Shown here: positions 19,675 through 31,528 of the stretch, piece after piece
How positions within the stretch are numbered: the first letter of the stretch is position 1
Layout of the letters: each line of letters opens with the position of its first letter
Source of the DNA: Lentinula raphanica
Lineage: Eukaryota > Basidiomycota > Agaricomycetes > Agaricales > Omphalotaceae
Direction of reading: 5' to 3'
Length of the DNA: 64,000 nt
Assembly (NCBI GenBank): GCA_027919835.1
Contig: JANVFP010000037.1
Span: 1 to 64,000 of the forward strand
Program-made: the position numbers and the translations under genes
Notes under the pieces: model-generated
Seen by the model: the letters and a program-made list of their open reading frames with translations, nothing else
Databases searched by the model: none
What the model was told of the DNA's origin: nothing

Positions 19675-20121
19675 GTGAAGTGCTGTGTCATAATGACACG
19701 AGATACTCGAAATTCAACGTATGAAAGAGGCGATGATGAGAGTTGGCAACAAGATTGGGTGAGGGCGCCTAAATGGCGCTTGCCAACTCTCACGTCGTTC
19801 ACATCTTATCCTCTGTTAAGAACCCCCAAAGGATTCTTAACTCGGATTTCAGCTTCACGGGGCTTTTACAAAGGTTTTTGGCAGCAAAGACACTTCATCA
19901 TTCAACAATTCTTGGATCAACAATCTTCGGACAGTTGTCAGTTTTGGTCGATGATGCAGTCCCAGATCCCGAGTATTGAGTCATTTGATGAAGAAGCTCT
20001 AGGTGGATGGATCACTTGTCAATATATAGCTTTCATCAGGCATGAGTTCGAGGGGAAGAAACTGGATACACGTTATGCTGAAAGGCAAAAGCTCCTAGTA
20101 CAGTCACAGGAAACCGCATGA
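19675..20121 (+). CDS. Possible small gene, unknown
   Basis: A 148-codon open frame opposite and partly overlapping the start of the split host gene. The latter half reads like protein (PSIESFDEEALGGWITCQY, FEGKKLDTRYAERQ). No domain is recognised, no signal peptide is seen, and the N-terminal part overlaps the host gene in antisense, so the true start may lie further in (for example after an intron). Low confidence that it is translated. Confidence 0.3.
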   Translation: MKCCVIMTRDTRNSTYERGDDESWQQDWVRAPKWRLPTLTSFTSYPLLRTPKGFLTRISASRGFYKGFWQQRHFIIQQFLDQQSSDSCQFWSMMQSQIPSIESFDEEALGGWITCQYIAFIRHEFEGKKLDTRYAERQKLLVQSQETA

Positions 20122-20430
20122 TGTTACTTGCCACTGAAACGTACTCTTTCACTGGTACATCGACTAATATTGTATTGTAGTCATCTTGTGTCATGGTGCT
20201 TGAAAGTATTTGCGACTCTTACTAATATGAATGCTGGTGATTCAAGCGGACGAGCGCGAAGATTAGTCGAGATTCCCACGTTCCAGGTATTTGACGCTTT
20301 GACTAGAATGACGATGGTCTTGTCTACTCTCATCCGCTCTTTGACCTTCTGCAAGTGGATCTGGTGTGTTCGACCCGTAATATGCTCCAAAATGCCTCAG
20401 CTATACGTGTACCTTGCCTTGCCTTGAATC

Positions 20431-21801
20431 GTGAGCGATGGTATCCCCGAGTCTTGTGGAAATCTGGCTGAAGATTGTTCCCTACAAGGCACATCTCCAA
20501 TCCCTGCGGGTTACAAGAGAAAGCACTCAACTCTCTTGAACGCGTCTGTAAAGCCCGTCGATCTTGACTACGCTGAAATCATACCACCTAATGGCAATAA
20601 AACCCAAGGCGCTCTTGTACTTCTGCATGGATTGCTGTATGTCTGATGAGACCTGTCGTCGATGCTGCTGCTGAATTCTCTTCACAAAGAGGATTCAAGA
20701 GGAATTGGAACACTCTATCGAAGACTTTTTCACGAGATTTAGGCTGCCCGGTTTATGCTGTCGTGAGTTTCCATGAACGCCCAGGATATCTGCGTCGGAA
20801 TGTTTGACCTTGACGCGTGTATAGGACATGCGTAATCACGGACTATCACCTCATGCGAAGCCTATGGACTATCTTCATATGGCCGCGGATATTCTTCACT
20901 TCATCAAGAAATTAGACTTATCAGATATCTCGTTATTGGGGCATTCTATGTATGTCTGTCGACCTATACGGAATCACTGAAGGCCGACTAATGTTGCAGG
21001 GGCGGAAAAGCAGCAATGACTCTTGCCTTGGACGATAATCTACCTGCTTCGTTGCTCAAGAATTTGATTATCGCGGATATTTCACCCACGAAAGGAAAGG
21101 TTTCAAGAGCGAGTTTATCTTATATCGAGACCATGAGACGCATCGAAGCCCTGAAATTAACTAGCCCCAATGCAAGAAAGGAGGCTGATAGGCTCTTGAG
21201 TGAAGTCGAGAAGGTGAGCTTTGAATTACTCATATATAGTCTTCAACGTTCGCTTAGATATGAGATTCAATAGGATCCGTCAACGAGAGCTTTCCTCCTT
21301 TCAACACTAATCGTTCCTTCGTCCGATTCGGAATATGCTCGTTTTGGTGTACCGCTCGATATTCTCGGCGATTCAATTCCTGAGCTTGGGTCGTTTCCAT
21401 ATGATCCCGGAGAAGCGACTTACAGAGGTAGAACACTCCTGGTGAAAGGAGGGAAAGGCAGGCAAGTTCAAATCGTTCAATAACATCTTTCTCGAGCAAT
21501 ATTTACTCGGAGTCATCGTGCCAGATTTGTGAACGATGAGAATATCCCCATCTTCAAGGGCTTTTTCCCTAACTCGAGAATTGAAGTATTGGACACGGGT
21601 CACTGGGGTAAGCGCTATCTATGATCCTTTCCTCGCTGCAACTCAAATCATTCTTGCCTTTAGTGCATGCGGAGCGGTAGGTCTCGAAACTTAGATTTTT
21701 CCGGTCCGTGCGTTGACACTGACGATAATTTCAGGCCGGATGAGTTCAAGAACGTTGTGGTCAATTTTATCAGGTCTTCGAAGACCACCTCAGAGGCTTA
21801 A
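20431..21801 (+). CDS. IMO32: Mitochondrial alpha/beta-hydrolase, ABHD11/IMO32/EAT1 family
   Basis: Eight exons: 20431(?)-20636, 20690-20762, 20825-20949, 21000-21213, 21274-21461, 21513-21607, 21664-21676 and 21735-21801. Motifs: LVLLHGLLGFKRNW (oxyanion region), DMRNHGLSPHAKPMDY, the nucleophile elbow GHSMGG (Ser), ADISPTKGKVS, and a C-terminal DTGHW with the catalytic His. The acid residue is probably the Asp in the DPSTRAFLL or VPLDILG region. The family includes mitochondrial serine hydrolases and ethanol acetyltransferase. The fifth intron has a GC-AG pair (AG|GCAAGT) and exon 7 is only 13 nt. A stretch upstream (from about 20,390, MLQNASAIRVPCLALNRER) resembles a mitochondrial presequence but is out of frame, so the first exon is uncertain. 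Confidence 0.85.
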
Positions 21802-22420
21802 ACTGGTTTTGTCGATTGTGGTCTATCTTCTCAATTTGACCGGTCCTATCTACAATGGACTCCTCTGTTTGTATACGAGCAAGGACTACCATCGGTCATA
21901 ATGCCATGTTCATCCCGGTTGTTTTCGTTCATGGAACCTACCTCGAGAAAAAGATAAAATACACGCTGGCTAACGATCGTCCCGAAGTAAAATTTCTGCG
22001 TAGACGTTCTTGATGATCCAATGTCCATACTCAAGTGCACGCTGCAGAGTTTGACGTTCTTTCCCAAATTGGGCCCTGTCGAAGGTCCAAACGCAAGTGG
22101 CCAAATGACCACTTCTGGATCGTGGTCGTGTTAAAACAATCGAATGGTCCATTGTCAAACAAATCCTTTATATTTCGGTGTGGTCTAACAATGAAGCAGT
22201 CAAATCATCGCTAAATTCGCAATGTCATTAATATCTACTGTGGAAACCCTAACGGTACGTCCAAGCTATGCAAAGGAGTGTATAAAGCTAACGGTTCCGC
22301 GTTAGCGATTCAAGATACAGTGTCTTTTCTCTTCGCTCCGCAACATCTTCGCCTTCCGCCAAGTGTCGCCTCCTCCAAATTATCATCGCAAAACATTAAA
22401 AAGATCGTCGGTTGGTTATC
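21802..22420. other. Intergenic, no convincing gene
   Basis: A 62-codon minus frame (22158-21970, starting MTMDHSIVLTRPRS) reads somewhat like protein and would converge on the hydrolase gene. It has no family match I know and no clear intron to extend it, so it is left unannotated. Confidence 0.4.
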
Positions 22421-24188
22421 ATGAACTCATCCACTTTAGCTTCCTCCTCTTCCACTGGTTTGATCGACGGACAAAGTCCTGGCTGGGATCTCGGCTCTCA
22501 AACCATCGAAGAGATTATGGAAGACTTGTACGCCACTGCGAATGCAATGGACGTCCAGCCTCTTGGTATTCCTCCTACACGAAGCGACGACAAGATCTTC
22601 AAGCTGCTGAATGACCCCCATCCCTGGTCGTTCAATCAACAGCAGTTTCGGTATCCGAAGATCATATTTTCGGTGTCAGTCGTGAATGGACAAGAGGTCC
22701 TCCATCCCATGGTCCCGATTCGGAAGTCGGACTACTTCAACAAGGAGGCTTTCGAGAAGGCCCAACGGGAGCGGTTCGTCAGTGATTCGGTATGTTTGAT
22801 TTCGTAACATATTCGCTCGTACACCTTCTCATCTTGTTCTGGTAGACGGTTGAAATTCTATGGAACAAGAGATATAGTCCGGAACTGACGAGAAGGCCCG
22901 AACTAGTCCCCGGTTTGGGTCATGACGAAGCTGCTGTAAGTTTGGTCCACATGAATCTGTGTTCGGAAATGCTGATGCGCGCGCCAGATCTTCGAGAGTA
23001 TCTTCGACGCAAATTCGTTCGACCAAGCACAACACCAAAAACCGGCCAACGCATATGTTCGTCGTCTCTTCGCTGACCTGTCATTGTAGAATCAGTGCTG
23101 ATTCTCGAATTCGTAGGTATCACAGAATGAAGAGTTCGGGTTCCAAAATCGCATGAACGGATATCTGCGAACAGACGAGCAACTACAAAACGACGTGAGT
23201 TTTTTTCCTGTTACTGCTTGATGGAAACTGACCGAAGTCTAGGCGTCATATGGTCTACGCTCCAGTGAAAACCAGTGGCGCGAGGTCATCCTCAACTACT
23301 CGTCCCTCCCTTCCGCACTTTTCCCAGATAACCAACTCAATGGCTATCACAGTTCGGATGGTCTGAGGATGTGCTTTGTGGATTCAGAAGGTGGAAGGCA
23401 CTACACGAACATTGTACTCTCTGACCAGTACATGCTCGTCGCTCTCCCCTCCGAATCCGCCTCGGATCACTTCCTTTGGGACTCGTACGGTACACACATC
23501 CTCCGCCAACCCCCTGGCGGAGCACTATTCGGACCTAGTATTGTGAGTCCGCAAGAGGTATGTTCGCTCTGACCCTGACTGCTTGACAAGAGACTAATTC
23601 ATCGTAAAGGTCAGTCCAGAACCTTCTTCAGTGGTCTCCTCGCCAAGGAAGCGCGGCGAACACCCATCGTCGAAGAAACTTTGCTCGGCAAAGAAACACG
23701 CGGCGGCTAGTAATCTACGCCATCGTCTCATCGGGCCGACGACGAGAGGAAATCCTCAAAGTGAGCGTGCGCCCCAAACGCACAACTCGCTCAATTTGGA
23801 CTTCCCTCCCACTCCCTTCGAACCTTCCGGCCCCTCCTCGTCCCTCGATACGCCAGATTCGCCAGCACCGTCGTCTCCTCCCGTTGTACCGGAGATGAAG
23901 TGCTGGTGCGACGGTTGTCCTCGCACATTCACGATCCTCAAAGACCTCGAGGCACACCATATCTTGTGCCACCCAGGGTTAGGAGGGTTAGGAGGGTTTC
24001 TCTGTCCTTTCCGACCGTCGTGTTCGCACGTCGCATCTAGACAAGGGGAGATGAAGCGGCATGTCAAGTCAGTCCAGCACCTCGGGGGAGCCGCGCTACA
24101 GTGCCCCAACCAATGCAGCAAGAGGACCTTCTCCCGCCATGACGCGTTGGTGCGTCACCTGAAGGGCTGCGCAAAGGAGAGGGTATGA
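22421..24188 (+). CDS. C2H2-type zinc-finger protein, basidiomycete type
   Basis: ATG at 22421 (MNSSTLASSSSTGLIDGQ). Exon 1 ends at 22789 in frame; further introns begin near 22,936, 23,070, 23,194 and 23,559. The N-terminal two thirds hold a conserved but unnamed block (NDPHPWSFNQQQFRYPKI, LHPMVPIRKSDYF, LRMCFVDSEGGRHYTNIVLS). A Ser/Pro-rich linker follows. The C-terminus has three zinc-finger-like units: CDGCPRTFTILKDLEAHHILC, CPFRPSCSHV...MKRHVKSVQH and CPNQCSKRTFSRHDALVRHL. This layout fits a nuclear transcription regulator; the target is unknown. The stop TGA follows KERV at 24188. Confidence 0.75.
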
Positions 24189-25075
24189 AGAAGGGCAATG
24201 AGTGCCGGTCTAATTCATCGAATCTACCCAAGGTTTTATAGCGGACTGATTACTTTGTTGGCATGCATCATGAATGTTGATGTTAACTGGACTCTTTGTC
24301 TTTTTTGTCCCTTTGATATCCTGTGTCATTGTTTTGTTGTCTCTTGTTTCCTTTATGCATCGCTCCGCGTACTACATGTATTATACATCACTATCCTCTG
24401 CTTGCTTTTATCATCTATGTCCTCTTGTTGCCACATAGCTCATACATATGCTCTGCATCTCTTGTAACATTATTATCAAGCTACACTACATATGAGAAAA
24501 CTTCTTCGCTGTACCAAGAGGAACATTGTATGGGGCCGCCTCCAGGCTCACTGGGAATTGCTATGAGTGACATATTTCGGCCTAAGTTTTCCTTTGTGAT
24601 CTGTGATCCCTTTATTGAGCTACAGAACTATGTACTCGATGACCTTGAAAGGAACAAAGAAGTTTGAGACCGAGTTCGTCAATAATCAGCGCCTCGTTTG
24701 TTTCAATCAATTCATGCAATAATCAATTTTCCCACTGAAAGCCGATTCAGTGTGTCCGTTACAATACTGCCTTCAGTCTTCTTCATAGTCTTCTTCATTT
24801 TCTTTGTCCGGCATGATTTGCCAGCCTTATCGGATCCCTGTCGCGACGGCGTCCGGGCCTTTCATCCATCGTTGTGGAATACATACCTTGGATGTACTAT
24901 AAGGTGACGACTGATACTTTCCGTGTCTTCATCATCAAAGTTTTTGTGGGGGGCTCAATCTCTCGACAAAGACAAAGACAAGACAGTTGCGTGTTACTAG
25001 CAAGACATTGTGAGACGGACGACTACACGAGCAAGCACATCCTTCCGGGGACCGAACGTCTGCTAAGTTTCGACT
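24189..25075. other. Intergenic, pyrimidine-rich, no gene seen
   Basis: Short frames only. The plus strand at 24,200-24,480 is rich in CTT/TTG runs. It probably holds the 3' ends of the convergent genes on either side. Confidence 0.5.
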
Positions 25076-26001
25076 TCAATCTACTGCTTTCCCTTTACCC
25101 TTCAAGTCCGCCATCTGATTGCTCTGGGCCGCAATCTGTGCTTCCTCTTCCCGTTCTCGCCCTTGTCCCCTTTCGGCCTCTAAACAATGCGCGCACATTC
25201 CGGCGTTCGGCTCCACACCCATGTTGGTATCCTGCTTCGTTCCCATTCCTCCAAACAGCTTCACATTCCGAACTCCTTCGGGCAGTTTCGCACTCATTTT
25301 CCCAGACCATCCTGCATACTTCTTGCGTTCCTCACCCATCCAGTCCAGAAGGGCACCATACGAAGTCTCTCTCGCATACACATCCTTGCAAAACGTATCG
25401 CTCTTCAAGATCTGCCACACCTGGAGAGGCCAGTTTTCCGGTTGCTCATCACCTAGTCTCTGCGCGCGCAAGGCTTCGCCGATATTGTCCAGTCGATCTC
25501 TGTTGACCTTAATACCGACGAATATGATGTGCGCTGGAAACGTTGTACGGTCGAGAGGACCAAAATATTCGATATCACCATGCGAAGTTGTTCGATAGGC
25601 ACGTTTGCAATCAAGGACAACACCCCATCGGGACTTGGGGGAACGTCCTTGCCAGGGCGCGATCTCAGAGTAGAATCCGACAGATCCTTTGCAGTCTGTT
25701 TAATGTACACGAGGGGGTACTGAAAGATTAACACAAGAAATTTCTCCAAGTCAGAAGACGTGACTGACATACCTTCAGTTTTGCCTGTCGGACCTGACTG
25801 AGCTGATACAGGCATCATTTCGAAAGCTACAAGTAGATGGAAGAGTCAGTACATTGGTTCTTTGAGTTCAGATAATCGAATCATTGACATACATTGCGAT
25901 TCGCTCAACTTGACCGGAGAAGCGTTTACGTTGAAGAGACAAATTGTGAATAGAAGACATGCAACGAGAAGACCGTCTGATGAATGACGATAGAGCAGCA
26001 T
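25076..26001 (-). CDS. Predicted secreted protein, unknown function
   Basis: Three exons on minus. Exon 1 starts at 26001 with MLLYRHSSDGLLVACLLFTI, a signal peptide (hydrophobic core, likely cleaved after VNA). A short exon follows (FEMMPVSAQSGPTGKTE), then a long one from DCKGSVGFYSEIAPW to KGKGKAVD. The splice GTATGT...AG pairs keep the frame. The third exon has blocks VVLDCKRAYRTTSHGDIEYF, TTFPAHIIFVGIKVNRDRL and ALLDWMGEERKKYAGWSGK. Near the end CAHCLEAERG is followed by Glu/Arg-rich low complexity. No family is recognised. A hydrophobic reading frame just upstream (26,223-26,120, MSSFRSEDPFLIFFAL) could be an alternative first exon. Confidence 0.6.
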
Positions 26002-26445
26002 TTTTCGAAGGCAATAATAGCGCAGTGAGACTACGACGAGCTTCGTTGTGCCACGCAATCTTCAAGACGGTCAATATTCGATGAGATCGATCGAGAACTT
26101 GGCATGTGAGTTGGTTTCAGACTTACTAGAGAGGATTTGATATTCGACCAGCGAGATGGCAAGAGCTCCTTTGATGACTAGGGCAAAAAAGATGAGAAAA
26201 GGATCCTCCGAACGAAAAGAGCTCATAGAAGGCGACAAAAGGCTCGAGAGAAGGACTTGAATGAGGAGTACGGTCGACGAAAGATATTGTAAATCAAACC
26301 CGAGCAAAAAGGAAAGTGGGGGGTCTGAAGAGACGCGATAGATACACATACCGAACCAGCGTCAGACAAAGTTGAGAGGAAAAGGCTTGATCTTCGTCTT
26401 TTCTTCGAGTCCAAATACTTATCCCAAGTATATCTCTCATCTTCC

Positions 26446-26708
26446 CACGACAAACCGTGGAAAGAACTTGAAGCGCCCAAGAATTTCGAAACTCATTGAC
26501 ATGAATGCGAGGATCTTTTGCCAGACTAGCCGTATCGCTCTCTGCCAGACAGTCTACTCTTCAAGAGGCCAATGCTGCACTACTACCGCCAAAACCGTGA
26601 GCTCCGACGCGTATGGTGAACCGGGCTTTCGTACCAACGACTTTCAGACTCTTTCGCCACATCCTTGGGTCTCATCATCACTTTCTGGGTGATGACTTTG
26701 TGAAAGCT
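26446..26708 (+). pseudogene. Partial duplicate of the SDHAF3 gene (promoter side, exon 1, intron 1, part of exon 2)
   Basis: Matches 32198-32476 in the same orientation. ATG at 26515 begins a copy of exon 1 whose six base differences over 92 nt are all synonymous. Intron 1 differs by one base in 51. Exon 2 has an in-frame loss of about 18 nt that removes the conserved LPSEMR segment of the family, and the match stops at about 26,708. The later exons are missing. The matching part also covers some 60 nt upstream of the ATG. Confidence 0.85.
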
Positions 26709-27523
26709 AGCCTGGTCACCAGGCTAGGAAAGCGCAGACCCTCGCTCAATCTATCGAGTACCTAAACTGGCTCTTAAATACACTCAAGGTCGACCACAGC
26801 TCAAACGCCCAGACGTGATCCTGAACACGATCATCACAGAAATGCGGATCTCCTGGGCAGTGGGCAGTTGATACCATTCGTGACTAGTCAGGCTTTTTCA
26901 AGGACGACCAACTGGCGATGGAGACGGGAGCAAGATTGATGTCTCAGATTCAATGCTCACCACTCCCGCTTTGCGACAAAGAGTTGAGAAAGCTCGAGTG
27001 CAAGCTCGGAAAGGCCATTCAAGGTTAGGGGGTTCGACGATTTGTTTGGACGCCGACTATAATGATCTACATCCTATAACATCATAAGTGCGTGCTGATC
27101 GTGTTCCTGCTTTATGTGAGTACTGATACACCATGTACCATTTTGAGGTCTGATAGTTGTAACTATTCATTTCTATTTCGAAACACCTCAATTAAAGGTG
27201 TGTCACTGCGCGTCGGAACCTTCGGTGCTGAGATTTCTGATCATCATCCAAATCATGGCCTTTGAGAGAATCCAACGTTTTTTGAAGCACCCAAGCCAGT
27301 CCTGATCCGACGACATCTGCGAGATCCAGTCTGCGCGGCCATGATGTGCCTTGCATCTAGTCAAGTTCAGACTCAAGCAGGCGGGCGCCGGGTATATGAA
27401 ACAAGAGTCGGGCTAGTCCAATGGGCCCCAAGGTGAAGACTGAAAACTGTTTTATCTATATTATTCTCACATCGTAGGCGTGATTTCGATGGATATACAA
27501 TGAATGTACAAAGTGATCTGAAT
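26709..27523. other. Intergenic, no gene seen
   Basis: No frame over about 60 codons looks coding. No repeat was noticed beyond the end of the SDHAF3 duplicate. Confidence 0.5.
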
Positions 27524-28911
27524 CTACCAACCTCGCCGCTCGAAATCCGCCAACATGTCCCGAGTCGTCTCTTCCTTCGTACGATAGACTAGTTCTGGAC
27601 CAAGAATTTTCGAAGCCTTGCTGGCATCACAAGGGAAGATCGGCTTTCCCTTCTGTCCGGGGTTACCTTTTGGCAAATCCGTGTGTGAAGGAATAGGAGA
27701 CGGTTTGAGCGCGTTGGCTACGTCAACTGTAACAGATGAAGGGGGGTTATTTTCGACAAGATAAACAACGATGTAGTAGGTGAACATGCGAAAGAACTTA
27801 CTGAAATTCTGGTACGAGAAGTCTCCTTCTAAGATTATCAATCGTTCACCGCCGGCTTCTACTTTTTGCAGGGCGAGGACATGGGCCAGAGCGACATCTC
27901 GTATGTCGATCCACGCATTTCCCACCATGGCAATTTCGTCAAGAGACTTGCCCCCCATATCGGGTCGGACAACAGAGTTGTACCAGTCGCCGATAGATGT
28001 GTTAAGGGCTGCAGGGGATGAAATCTCGTGTATGATTGGGCCGAAGATCTGCATTATGGGTAATTCAATGGTCCATTCGGTGAGCTTGTGCAGGTGGAGA
28101 TTGGGTAATGTCAGACATACATATGGTGGGTTGAGGACTGCGAGATCCCAGGAAATGTTTGCCTTGTTGGCGTTGTAAAGTTCCCAAGCAGCTAATTCGA
28201 GGAAGAAGAATGTTATTTTCATCGAGAAAGAAAATCCTTCGGTTTGGCCAACTCCCATACCTTTTTCAGCCAAAGTCTTACTGGCGCAATACTTGTTGAC
28301 TTGGTTTGCCTTTTTCCCGTTTGCTTTCACATCTTCAATTGATTGTTCATTATAGTCCGACTCCGTGAAAGGCTTTGGGTCTGGTAGAAGAGAGATAATG
28401 GCAGCGGTGGATGACAATAAGATGAAACGCTTGAGATTTGGAATGGTGAGTGCACTTTTGAGGATACTAATGGTTCCGTTAACAGCAGGAGTTATCACTT
28501 CTATAGACGATCCATTGATGAGTTATAGAATTCCAATAACAGAAATTCATGCGCTACCTTGTGGATCATCTGCCGCCAGTTGGAACGGCGAAGCAGTGTG
28601 TGCGATGGCGTCTACACCTTTGATCGCGTCGTCGAACGCACCATCCTTGAAGCCGTGATCAGAATTCTGATTCGGTGCACACTGAAGGTCGTACAACTCG
28701 ACGTTACCTTTGTGATGTCTTCGACGATAACCAACTCAAAGTTATCCTCATGCTCGGCGAAGATTTTCTTCAAATATACGCCTTTTCCTTCGGACCTAAT
28801 CGTCCCACGAACCTTGTAACCTTTCTCAAGTAGCGTACGGATAACCCAGGCAGCGACGAAGCCATTGGCGCCGGTGACGAGGATTTTGCTTCCTGCAGGA
28901 ACGGTAGGCAT
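27524..28911 (-). CDS. NAD(P)-dependent reductase/epimerase, extended SDR family
   Basis: Start 28911, MPTVPAGSKILVTGANGFVA. TGANGFVA is the GxxGxxG-like cofactor motif at the N-terminus. Exon 2 gives DGAFDDAIKGVDAIAHTASP, typical of the family. The next exon reads ITPAVNGTISILKSA then RFILLSSTAAI, and the catalytic YCASK (YxxxK) follows with an SSTAA active-site Ser. Later blocks are WDLAVLNPPY and AWIDIRDVALAHVLALQK. The end is FERRGW. At least two introns occur inside the open frame (after TLAEK and after NPPY). This is the dihydroflavonol-4-reductase/Gre2-like branch, which reduces aldehydes or ketones in the cytosol; the substrate cannot be named. The GTAACG donor after exon 1 is unusual but keeps the frame. 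Confidence 0.85.
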
Positions 28912-29638
28912 GGTGTGTTGAAGAGTTGAAGATGGGGGGTGTCAGACAGGTGAGCACCTAGTTTATAAAGGTGATGAGGTCGATCAAATCTTCAGAGCCT
29001 CCCGGGCTGATTTGGCTCACGACCGAGGTCTTGAACCCAAGTACATGTATCTACGCACAAACAGTACCGGGGATATTCGGATCCGATGCAAGAGGCTCTG
29101 GATATTTCTTGTTACTATCAGTCACCACGATGATGATCACAACGGAGTTGAATGAACTTCGATGCAAAAATTGCAGGCACTGAAGCTGTCGTTCAATTAT
29201 ATGGCCCATATGCGCGATGGTCTGTTACAATGGCAGTTTTAACAATCAATCATTGGGAAAACGTACCGCTCATGAAATCCCGAGCCATTATTAGCGTCTA
29301 CAGTCTTACTTCTTCTTACTCTTCGGAATACTAATAATATGCCTCCATCGCTTTTCCCTCCCGCTAATTGTTTCGCACAGGTTAAGTTCAGTTCTTTCCA
29401 TTTTCAAACGGATCGTAAGGATCTCGATTGTAGACCTTCTTCTTTTTCACAAATGATAAATCTCTGCTAGATTTCACTGGAGAACCGAAACAGACGGTAT
29501 TCATCCAGACAACAGAGTGACAAATCTGTTTTGGACTATCATTGAGTATATGCCTTTTGCTATATAGCCTGAGTTATAGTGGCAGCTGGTGTAAGAAGGA
29601 ATCTCTTGCTTGACCACATCTCCCCCTCTGAATCCACC
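28912..29638. other. Intergenic between divergent genes
   Basis: Shared 5' region of the reductase (minus) and the DUF6534 protein (plus). No gene seen. A possible TATA element TATATAG lies at about 29,562. Confidence 0.4.
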
Positions 29639-31528
29639 ATGGCTCTTGGACCAGCAGAAGTAGCGTAAGTTTCCACTTCTTCCTCTGAATTACAGTGAAT
29701 TTCAATGATTCTGATGATATGACAGACATGGGCCAATGCTCATTGGCACCTTTCTTGCCCTCGTATTATTCGGCATCTCCGTGACACAAGTGTAAGCTAG
29801 CAGAAATACCAGACCGGTTTCACAAAATACTGAGACTCTTTCTTTTGCTAGTTACATGTACTGGAGCGCATATCGGAAAAAGTAAACTCCAGTTATACAC
29901 ATCATAGCTCGATAGCTGATCACAGTCAATGTTGCCTCCAGGGATAGATTGTTCATTCAGGGATATGTGCGGTCCTCTCGATCTGGATGTCCTGTACACT
30001 CAGCTGATGAGGATGATACAGGTTGTCTTGGTCTTCATCGCCGACAGTGTACACACAGTTTTCATCATGGCTTATATGTATCTGTCACTTGTCAAACACT
30101 TTGGTGCACTTTCTTTCATGTTTCCCGAACCATATTGGTTACTGACATTCAAGTGTAGGAGACATTGCATATATTTCTGATTCAACTTGGGTATTTGCTG
30201 CAGGTAAGCCTGAGGATGTGACTATGAAGTTATCGATAGCTGATTGAGTTGATAATCAGAGCCGGCTCTCGTGGTATAATAACTTTCTCGTTTTGCTGGT
30301 TATTCTTTATTTAAGCTTCCATGCACAGGGAATCATCGGTGGCCTTGTGCAAAGCTTCTATGGATGGAGAGTACAAATCCTGCTCAAGAATTGGCTCATC
30401 ACTATCATCATATTTGTCGGTGCTCTAGCGAATATGCGTGAGCGCGTTTCTGTTACAACTTATCACCCAGCCACTTTATGAAGTGCTTCATAGTGATGGG
30501 GATTGCAACCGCAATTGGAGCGGACATTGTCAAGGCGTTTTCGGAGTTTCAGAGGTTCCAAGTGATAGTGATTATATGTATGTTAAGAATTTTTTTCTAC
30601 CCTTCCAACCAAAAACTGAGGGGAACTGGCCGAATCGCAATAGGGGCCGTTACGGCTATGGCAGCTGATCTGATTATCATGTCGACTTTGGTGTTGCATT
30701 TGGTATAGTATCTTTCAAAGCCTCCCCTGATGCTAGCTTCTTTCTCATCCACATTGACAGAGACACTTCAAGACGGGTTTCAATAAGGGCACGGACAACC
30801 AGATTGACAGAGTCATACGGTGTAGGTGGATTTGCCGAAACCTCAATTTTTATACTGGTGGTTCATGAATGATTCTTGATCAACAGTAACACTTCAAACC
30901 GGTATGTCATACATCTATTCCTCCTTTTGTTGATGATGCTTATGTTATGAAGGAATGATTACTGCTGTATGGGAGTGGGTCTTGCTCTTTCAATCTTCTT
31001 TAGTTTCAAAAAATCATCCTGAATGTAGTATTGCTCATCTTTTGACCTTCCTTCTGGATCCAGCTGGGGTGTGCGTTGATCTCTCCTTCTCTCAGTATGG
31101 TTGAGGGCTATGAACTCATGCATATCCTGGCCATGTCAGGCACCTTTTTTTCAATTTTACACTTGCAAAACTGTACACAAACTCTATACTCTCCTCTCTC
31201 AACTCGAGAGGAGGATGGAAGTTCATGGATTCGACTACTGATAATACAACTGTGACAAATCGATCCGGGATATACACTGAACCCGGAGTCAATCAGCACG
31301 TATGTGTTCTCTTTCTATCCGAGAACATACTGCTTGAACAAGATTTCTGTGTCAAACAACAGGTTGAGGTCAACTTGGGTCATCATGTGCGGAGTCATCC
31401 AGAGGTTTGTTTGAAAAACACTTGCCCTCCTCAGCTGGCTTATTCATTGCAACCATCAGGTCTTCATACAGGTCGAGTCTCATGAGATGAAGGATCAGAG
31501 TCAGAAAAGCACAGCAATTGACTACTAA
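29639..31528 (+). CDS. Multi-pass membrane protein, DUF6534-like
   Basis: Many short exons: 29639-29664, 29726-29791, 29852-29881, 29942-29966, from 30022 onward, and so on to TAA at 31526-31528. The start is MALGPAEVAHGPMLIGTFLA. Membrane segments include LIGTFLALVLFGIS, VFIADSVHTVFIMAYMYL, NWLITIIIFVGALAN and VTAMAADLIIMSTLVLHLV. The signature of the family follows: KTGFNKGTDNQIDRVIR and, near the end, KLYTNSILSSLNSR. This is the pattern of DUF6534 proteins, which are multiplied in mushroom-forming fungi and have no known function. About seven transmembrane segments and a cytosolic tail are likely. Exon borders in the middle are approximate. Confidence 0.75.

Larger units (their letters stand above)
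15085..19691 (-). pseudogene. Small host gene split by the Tc1/mariner insertion
   Basis: Two minus-strand pieces, 19691-19558 and 15302-15085, join in frame when the element and one TA are removed. The total is 354 nt, 118 codons with the stop. The product runs from MTQHFTNPIPTDSS through SPEVIAAYKKLSLETRIDL, across the insertion, to NHEIDKRNFQRRLL and ends IDESLQEV. It has a basic part, a Ser-rich acidic part and a helical end. I do not recognise the family. Exact fit of frame and length supports a real gene that is now broken after residue 45. The start could lie further upstream (the frame is open to about 19,802). Confidence 0.65.

Noticed and set aside
25119..25598. Plus frame of 159 codons over the secreted-protein gene
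   Set aside because: It is antisense to a gene with a signal peptide and consistent splice sites.
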